The notes under the pieces are model-generated. The model did no database searches, had not been told where the DNA came from, and saw nothing but the letters and a program-made list of their open reading frames with translations. A program made the position numbers and the translations under genes. This document shows, one piece after another, positions 57,254-64,000 of a stretch of 64,000 nt of DNA. Positions within the stretch are counted from its first letter, which is position 1. Each line of letters starts with the position of its first letter. The stretch is from Strix aluco (lineage: Eukaryota; Chordata; Aves; Strigiformes; Strigidae), in assembly GCF_031877795.1 (NCBI RefSeq), contig NC_133933.1:22100029-22164028 (forward strand). The letters are read 5' to 3'.

Positions 57254-58820
57254 GTAAGGAAACCAAGCCAAATCACATGTGGTGCCTCCTCAGTTTATTG
57301 CCCGTAGGCAGAGCTCTGAGATCTTCTTTCCCTGTGGTGCGAGTCCAGGGAAGCAGCTGATCCAAGGAAGAGCTCAGCTGGACATTGTGCTGCAAGATGT
57401 CTTTGCAACATGCATACCACAGACTTCATGTCCTCAGTGTACATCAATAGGAGAAGAGGTGTCTAAATAGTTTCTGTGCTCTCTGGTGGCTCCTGCTGTG
57501 TTTTATGACTGAGAAAACTCCAGCAACCAGTTGGAGCAACTAAATGTGTCTAATCTGGTCAAGCATATCCTTCTACAGTTAGTAAAATACAGGTGTCTGT
57601 GACACCAGTGCAGACACACCAGTGTCCTGGTGGCTTTTTAATTCAGCTCTGTCTGGTTTAGATAGAAAAAGGTATCATTGCTGGAGCAGGCAGTCCTGTA
57701 AACTCAACTTGAGGTTGTCTCAGCTTTTGAGTTGTACAGTCATGTTCTCCTGCGCAGTTATCTCTACCAATATTTCTGGAGTTCAGGGGCTTCTGTGCAG
57801 CTTCATCCTCCCCCATGGGTCTGCCCATGGGTAAGTGATGGAAACTGGCAATTCTGCCCACGGGGAATGAAGTCCAGACCTCATCCACTCGATTGCCTTT
57901 GCAGGAGGGGCAGAAGCTGCAGCTGATTTGGTTTTGCCGTGGTGGACAGGAGAAGGCAGATGAATAACAGCTTTTGTGAACAGGCTAACCAATAAAAGGC
58001 TATAGTGTACTTTATTTCAGTCTTACAGATACAGGGGGGAATGTATGCTTGACATTAACTCTGTTGGTTTCACTGGAGTTTGAACAGGTCTTGATCTGGC
58101 TCTTTAGCTGTGACAAGAATGATGGGATACTAAGAAAGGGTGTGTGTCCGCCCCCGCTCCCTCCATCCCCCTTCCTAGCCATGTCATTGGGGAGCCTGAA
58201 GTAATTTCAGCAGGCAGAGAGACCTTACGCAGAACAGCAGGGTAGGGAGCTCTGCTGAACTTCGTAAATGACAGTGAGCCTGAGATGATGAATTGTGTGG
58301 GAGCTGGAGAGCACTGAGCATCCAGAAAGCACATTAGCATCTGGGCTGAAGGCTGGTGGGGGACTGTAGGAAGGGTAGAAGCAGACAAAAATTAGGGGCT
58401 TGAGAAAAGCAGGTTTTGACAGCATGCAAAATGACTTTGTGGGGCCTTGGCCAGAGCTCAGTAATGGCTGGTAGGCGCTTTAGGGACTGTGAGAGGACAG
58501 TGATCTAAACCCGTTCCCGTACCCTCAGAAAGGCTAACAGAGGCAATGGCACCCTAGAACATCCTTATGCCAAGCAGATGGATGCCAGGTGGTAATGCAG
58601 CCACTACCAGAGAGGTGAGAGAGGGGAAGAGAGTTGGCAACAGTGTGGGACACAGTCTCTCCCTCACCACTTCCCTTTCCATTGCCCATTCTAGGCCAAG
58701 CTACTCCATCCGCTTGACTTTTCCTGCCAAGTCCTAGCTGAGAGCATGGCTAAACTTCTTGTGGCATCAGAGGGGGAAGGTTGGATGCTCAAGCTGAGCA
58801 CTGTGTTCTTCTATTTCCAG

Positions 58821-58993
58821 GCTTCCCTGCTGCCCTTGTATTGCAACGGTGGGGATAGGAAGAAGTCACTGGGATTGGCTTTGATTCCCCCTATCCCCAA
58901 GACTGCAAAACCATCTGATGAGGCTCCTGGCAGAAGCGCAGTGCCTCCCCCAAGCTCTCCGCACCTGGTTTTCCAAAAGGCCCTGGAAATGAG
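58821..58993 (+). CDS. TOGARAM2: TOGARAM2 exon 5
   Basis: Acceptor TCTATTTCCAG, donor TGAG|GTAAGC, 173 nt, phase 0 in, phase 2 out. It encodes GLALIPPIPKTAKPSDEAPG and PPPSSPHLVFQKALEM. The PPIPK motif resembles the VPPIPR motif in the linker of TOGARAM1, which supports family membership modestly. Confidence 0.75.
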
Positions 58994-60033
58994 GTAAGCC
59001 AAGGTGTCTGCTTCTCCAATATGCCATTCACCTTGCACTTCTTGTCTCATGAGGTTATTTTGCACAGTCAGCTCTCCAATATATTTAGGCAAACTTCTGT
59101 GCATTCACCATTTTGTGTGTCTGTGATGATCCAGCACAATATCAAAACTGACATCATACACTCTAAGAGTGGTGGTGGGGAGGAGGAGGCAAGACTTAAG
59201 AGAACCTTAAAAGCAGGTCCTCTGCTGAACTCTGCTACTGATTCATCCTGTAATCTTTGTGTGCCATTTGGCAACTGTATTGCATAGATCTGAATACAGC
59301 ATCTGGTTTTGTGTGTGATCTTTCTGTACCTGCAAGAGTATGTTAGGGCAAGTATTGGCTGTTGTATAGCTGTCTGCAAATTCAGATGCTGCTTCTGTAA
59401 ATGCCAGTTGTAGCTTCTCTGTGTCTGGGTCTTCACTGTGAAATGAGAGCCCAGATAAATCTTGGTTTATCTCCAATAAATAAGGAGACATAGAAATATA
59501 GTTCCATGCTTCAGCATGACTTTTAAAATGCAATCTGAATATACTTACCTCCCAGTTGAGTGGGAAAAACCTTTCTTTTTCTTGGGAGAGCAGGGAGGTG
59601 TAATATTATTCTAAGGAGACAGCAGTGCTATTACCATGTATAGCAAGATACTGTCGTCAGCTGAAGTCATGACCGGGCAAAGTTAGGCTTCTGCAGCAGA
59701 GTAAAGGCAGCCGGCTTAACCTCTCTTGCTGATTCAGAAAGGACGTATGTAACAGTGAGAGCCACGTAGCTCCACAAGGAGAGACAGCAGAATTGGATAG
59801 AATTGGCCCAAACTGAAGAATGACTTCTGTGTTTCAACTAGAGCTTGATGAGCTCTGTGTGACTCCAGCAACCGAAAGTTTAATAACAATTAATCAGCTT
59901 TGCATATTCTTGGGTTTATGAGTTGCAATTCCTCCTTCATCAGGACGACCACGCTAAGAAAGTTTGCCGCCTTTAACGCTACCCCTCCTTCTCTTTCTAT
60001 CTCCTCATATATTCTTTTATTGTTTTTCTTAAG

Positions 60034-60080
60034 GCCAAGATCAGGCAGCAGAATTGAAGAGAAGACCGTTAAATTTCAAG
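60034..60080 (+). CDS. TOGARAM2: TOGARAM2 exon 6 (47 nt)
   Basis: A very short exon between TTTTTCTTAAG and CAAG|GTAGGT. It restores an AGG codon with the previous exon, then reads PRSGSRIEEKTVKFQ and leaves in phase 1. It is accepted because both neighbouring exons need exactly this phase change. Confidence 0.65.
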
Positions 60081-62009
60081 GTAGGTACAGGGCATGGCTG
60101 TCCTAAAATGACCATAGGAGTCCTGACCCATGGGTGGCACTGTGAAAGTTTGGTTGAATACCATCTTGTCACTTTTTTCAATTCCTTCATATGCTCAGAT
60201 GGCTCCCCCAGAACCCAGTCACTGGGAAATGTGCTCTGGTGATTCAGTGAAAATGACTCCAGCATGGGGTTATGAATGGCAGGAGCTGGAGCGGGTACCT
60301 TGAGGCCCTGGAAATGCACAGCAGGAAAAGAAAACGTCCCTGCACAGTCTCTAATGTCACAAAGATTAGAGAGAAACAAGGCATTTCACATGAAATGAGA
60401 AATGTTCCCACTCCTTCCTCCTACACTTGAAGGAGAAAACCTTCCCTTGGTGCAGTTTCTGAACCAAGTTCTTTGAGATATGAGGTAGATTAATCAACAT
60501 TGCCTGTTTTTGCTCTGGGAGAAATAGTGAAACCTTGCGTGATAGGAAGTCCTTGTGAATTTTCCATTTACAGAGAAAGAGACTTAAAAAAGGATCCAGC
60601 CTATGCAGGATCTGAGCTTTCCGTCCTCTTAAAGCACAAGCCTAAATTAAATGCTGAGTAATGAACTGAGGTTTCCTTTGTGCAACTCATCTGCCTCAAA
60701 CCACATCTGCTAGTTTTATGATTACCAATCTCTTCCCCTACTCTGTCTGCATATGTCAGTATTGCAAACTGAGGCTGCGGTAGGAGATGCCTACTGGCTT
60801 CTCTCCCCTCCCCGCCTCACATTATCACTAGCGATAAGAGTTCTGCAAGGCAAAATGCAGTGTCTGGTGGATCTGTGTCAGCCAGTACTTGTAAGCTGAA
60901 AACCTCAGTGACACCGTTGCTGTTCCTTTGTCATCTGTGGGTTTGTAGCAATAGGAAAGATGAGAATTTAACAAATAATTTTGCTGATGTGAAAAAAGGG
61001 ATAAGATCCACTGGTCCCTGAGCTCAGTGTTAGTTCTGCCAAATACTGGGCATGCCCCATAGGAATGATTCCTTTATTGCTGATGTGCAGCTAGGAAGCT
61101 GAGTACAACTAGGGAGAATTATTGCTGAGTAAGTAAGGTGACATTTTTGCTGGATACATTCTGGACTAGAAATGAGCTATATCATGAAACCATTTTTCTC
61201 TCTTCTTATTGACCTGACCATTCTGCAGGGATAAAACCTCCTGATTTAAGAAAGTTATTCCTTTTTTACTGCTTGGCTATCACATGATTTTATCATCTGT
61301 GAAGCCATGTAAGGAATGATTAGTTCTCTGAGTTTTAACAGCAGTGTTGGAAAGTATTTCAGAATGAGCTGCATTGTGCTATTCCCATTAAGAAAATCAG
61401 CCTTTAGTCAGGCTGCCTGGAAGGTGGGCTGATCTGCTACATTTTAGAATGAAACTCCTTGGGGAAAACAAATTCGCTAGCTTCAAGAACACAATTCTGG
61501 TTTTGGTAACACTCTAGCAATCCTAAGCTTTTCTTTAAATGCCCTCTAAAATATTCCAGCAAAGAAGAGGGAATGTTGATTCTTCCTCTCTACAAAGGCA
61601 TATAGCTATTAAAAAACAGGGGTAACTGGGAAAATGAGGATGTTTACTAAAATCAAAATGGACAGGAACAGATAAGAACCCTTTTGTCAAGAGCAATCTC
61701 CATCTTTTTGCTCTTCTCTGTCAAGCAAAGCTGCTCACCGGAAGCCAAGGGCTGAGGCCTGTATCATGCAGTAGTTCTGAGTCTGATGGCCAACAAAGTA
61801 ATGTCATTTCTGCTGCCAGTGCACCATGGTAGTACCCCATCTCTTTGGAGAGGTTACATGTACCTTGCTGTTCTCACACACAATCTATATCCATGTCTTA
61901 TCAGAGCTCCAGACTCTGGAACCCATCCTGCCTGTTCTCCAGCATCGTGTTGATGGTGGCCTGAAGTCGTCTGGACATTTATGTGAAACTGTGTTGTCCC
62001 CGTTAACAG

Positions 62010-62098
62010 GCCCCGCACTCAGGCAGATCAAGGAGGTGGATCATCTCATGAACCCTTCCCTTCTGAGTGATGACGACTTGAAGTACAGCAATGGAAGG
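62010..62098 (+). CDS. TOGARAM2: TOGARAM2 exon 7
   Basis: Acceptor CCCCGTTAACAG, donor GAAGG|GTAAGG, 89 nt, phase 1 in, phase 0 out. Product PALRQIKEVDHLMNPSLLSD followed by DDLKYSNGR, a polar segment likely to form a short helix. No stop in the used frame. Confidence 0.72.
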
Positions 62099-63054
62099 GT
62101 AAGGGCTAAGGACAGGGGTGAGCAGCCTTCCTCTTCAGTGACTGCTCAGTGCTTAGCACAAAATGTCACTGAAAATCAGTATCTTCCCCTCTTGGGGAGC
62201 AGCTTCTCTTGGGAATACATTTGACAGCTACAGAGCAATTGCTTGAGTATTTTCACTGGTGCAGAAGTCACTGGTTGGGACATGGTGGTGAAGTTACATG
62301 AGAAGTATTCTTTATGTACGAAGGCCAATTTAGAGCAGATCTGAACGGCAGAGCAAGTTACACATCAGTGAACATGTGCAAAGTGCATGCTCGGAAGCAC
62401 CGAAGCAAAGATTATAATGTTGAGTGTAATAAGCAAGGCTGCAAACTAAAATGGAAGAGCTTGCTTTTTCTTGGTTACCTTCTTGCTGTATCTCACAGCT
62501 CTCTCATTCTCATTTTTGTATTCATTAAGACCAATGTTTCTCCAACTTGTTTTCACATGACTCCGTTTTTGGACTCATGTTCTCAGAGAGCGTTTGAGTC
62601 CGTGAGAAGCAGCTGCAATTACTGTCTGTGAGTGTTAAGAAACAGCAAATTACCTCTCACTGCTGGTTATTGCAGATGGTTTTTATTCCCCGGCCCTGGC
62701 CTGTAGGAACTGAACTGCCTGTTCACTGGTAACGTGAGCTCTTCATATGTCTGGAAGCACTCCTCTGACGCTCTGGGTTCAAGCAGGGCTTCCTGACATA
62801 GATTGAGAAACAGTACCTTGGACCAGTGGAAGGTTATGGCAATGAAGTGTTATACATCACTGGGTGTAACTGTATGCCAAGGTGAGGACAGGAGAAATTC
62901 TTCTGAAACTATGGGGATGTATATGGAGCTGCATTAAAGACTATGACACTCTACCACCGTGTTCCTGATGAGGTGTTTTATATGGTTCGTGTATCAATCT
63001 TTATGCTCCATGATGTATTTTCATTGCAACTAGATCCATGTTACCTTGTCCAAG

Positions 63055-63193
63055 TCAGTTCAAAAGAAAATAGACGAGAAGCGAATGAGACAGATGGAGA
63101 TTTTGCGTAGAGAGAGGGAGAAAGAGAGAGAAAAGGAGAAGTCCTTGCAGCTTCCTACACAGAGTGTTGACCCTGGGGATACAGCCAAAGAAA
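63055..63193 (+). CDS. TOGARAM2: TOGARAM2 exon 8
   Basis: Acceptor ACCTTGTCCAAG, donor GAAA|GTAAGT, 139 nt, phase 0 in, phase 1 out. It encodes a highly charged helix (KKIDEKRMRQMEILRRERE, then KEREKEKSLQLP), consistent with a coiled-coil or single helix in the linker before the TOG array. An alternative acceptor four bases later would open on an early stop and is excluded. Further exons, including all TOG domains of this copy, should lie beyond the window. Confidence 0.74.
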
Positions 63194-64000
63194 GTAAGTG
63201 GTTACTATAGTTGTGGGCCTTTTTGTTCACTTGCTTGCTCTTTAAATAGTGTTGCAAATGTCTATGAAATCACACTGGAAGGCTGTTACAGTTGCATCTG
63301 AGTGAAAGTTAGAATAGGATTTATTTCCATTTTCCAAAGAAAAATACAGAGGCATGAAGCATCTTGCCCATGGCCCACACTGAGGCAGTCACAGAATATC
63401 ACCTTCCCCCCTTCTCCTGTCTTTCAGACTAGATAATTCTGTATTGCAAACTACATCGGGGCTTCAGACTCTCTGAGTCTAGCCTCCGGGAAAGGTGAAT
63501 GGGTGAGTCCAAAAGAATGCTTTTCAACCAAGGTGCACACCAAGGTGGAAGAAACAAATTAAACTATTTCTAATTAAACCACAAACGATCTTGATCACAT
63601 GATAGGACAGATTATGCTGCTCACACCACTCCCTGCTGAGGATCTCACGTTGCAGAGATGCGCTGGAGCCCTTAGGCAGTGCTTATGTCTTACCCCCATG
63701 AGCCAGCAGTGTTACTGACTTCATCACAGCTGATGGGCTCTGATTGGACTGCTGCATGTGCTACCATGAGTGCAGCAGCAGGGAACTTAAGAGTCAGCAC
63801 TCAGCCCAAGGGCATTGGACGAGGTTCCCTGCCCTTTTTCTTGCTATTATTTTGTATACTGGTGAGGAGTGCTGTGGTGGGAGCCCCAGAAATGTAACTT
63901 CCCTATCCAGCCTGTGAAACAGGAAAGCAAAAGAAAAGCAGTACTGAGTTTTCCTCATTTCTTAGGGAAAGCATCACTGCATTCGCTTTTAAACTAAACG
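63194..64000 (+). other. start of the next TOGARAM2 intron
   Basis: Begins with the donor GTAAGT. No further exon or recognisable repeat was seen before the window ends. Confidence 0.6.

Overview
The window is vertebrate nuclear DNA, almost certainly from a bird. It has interrupted genes with consensus splice sites, CR1 non-LTR retrotransposons with the avian 3' end, and avian-type endogenous retroviruses (ERVs) and ERVL-like LTRs. No bacterial operons, CRISPR arrays, rRNA or tRNA genes were seen. Real host coding sequence is a small part of the window, in short exons of three genes that are neighbours in human (order there: WDR43 +, TOGARAM2 +, PCARE -).

Left part (1-23.4 kb). The 3' end of an ERV (env plus LTR, 1-1771) and an LTR-like repeat block (1772-2330) lie in an intron. 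The last two exons of TOGARAM2 (6910-6996 and 9278-9522, + strand) follow, recognised by similarity to the C-terminus of the TOGARAM1 protein. Directly behind its 3' UTR is the 5' part of a second ERV (tRNA-Lys-type primer site, gag), cut off by a nearly full-length CR1 on the minus strand (11111-14652). Then comes a damaged PCARE (C2orf71) gene on the minus strand (16609-18310). Its coding sequence stops exactly at the LTR of a third ERV (18311 to about 23405, minus strand), which keeps gag, dUTPase-protease, reverse transcriptase, integrase and a transmembrane Env piece but lacks its 5' end.

Right part (23.4-64 kb). The third ERV breaks off in gag, and 5-25 bases later the last exon of WDR43 begins (23427-23546, +). 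About 29 kb of mostly anonymous DNA follows, with two unassigned exon-like segments and an ERVL-like LTR. Eight exons of one gene then run from 52977 to 63193 (+) with compatible splice phases throughout. By position and sequence character they are the 5' half of TOGARAM2. Its first intron carries another ERVL-like LTR and an internally deleted CR1.

The 3' end of TOGARAM2 therefore lies upstream of its own 5' end, and WDR43 follows PCARE. This is the order expected at the junction of a head-to-tail tandem duplication of WDR43-TOGARAM2-PCARE, or of a scaffold misjoin inside an ERV. The junction can be placed to about 20 bases near 23405-23426 and is the most important feature of the window. 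PCARE beside it carries an ERV at its break, an in-frame stop and a loss of roughly 450 codons, so this copy cannot make the protein.
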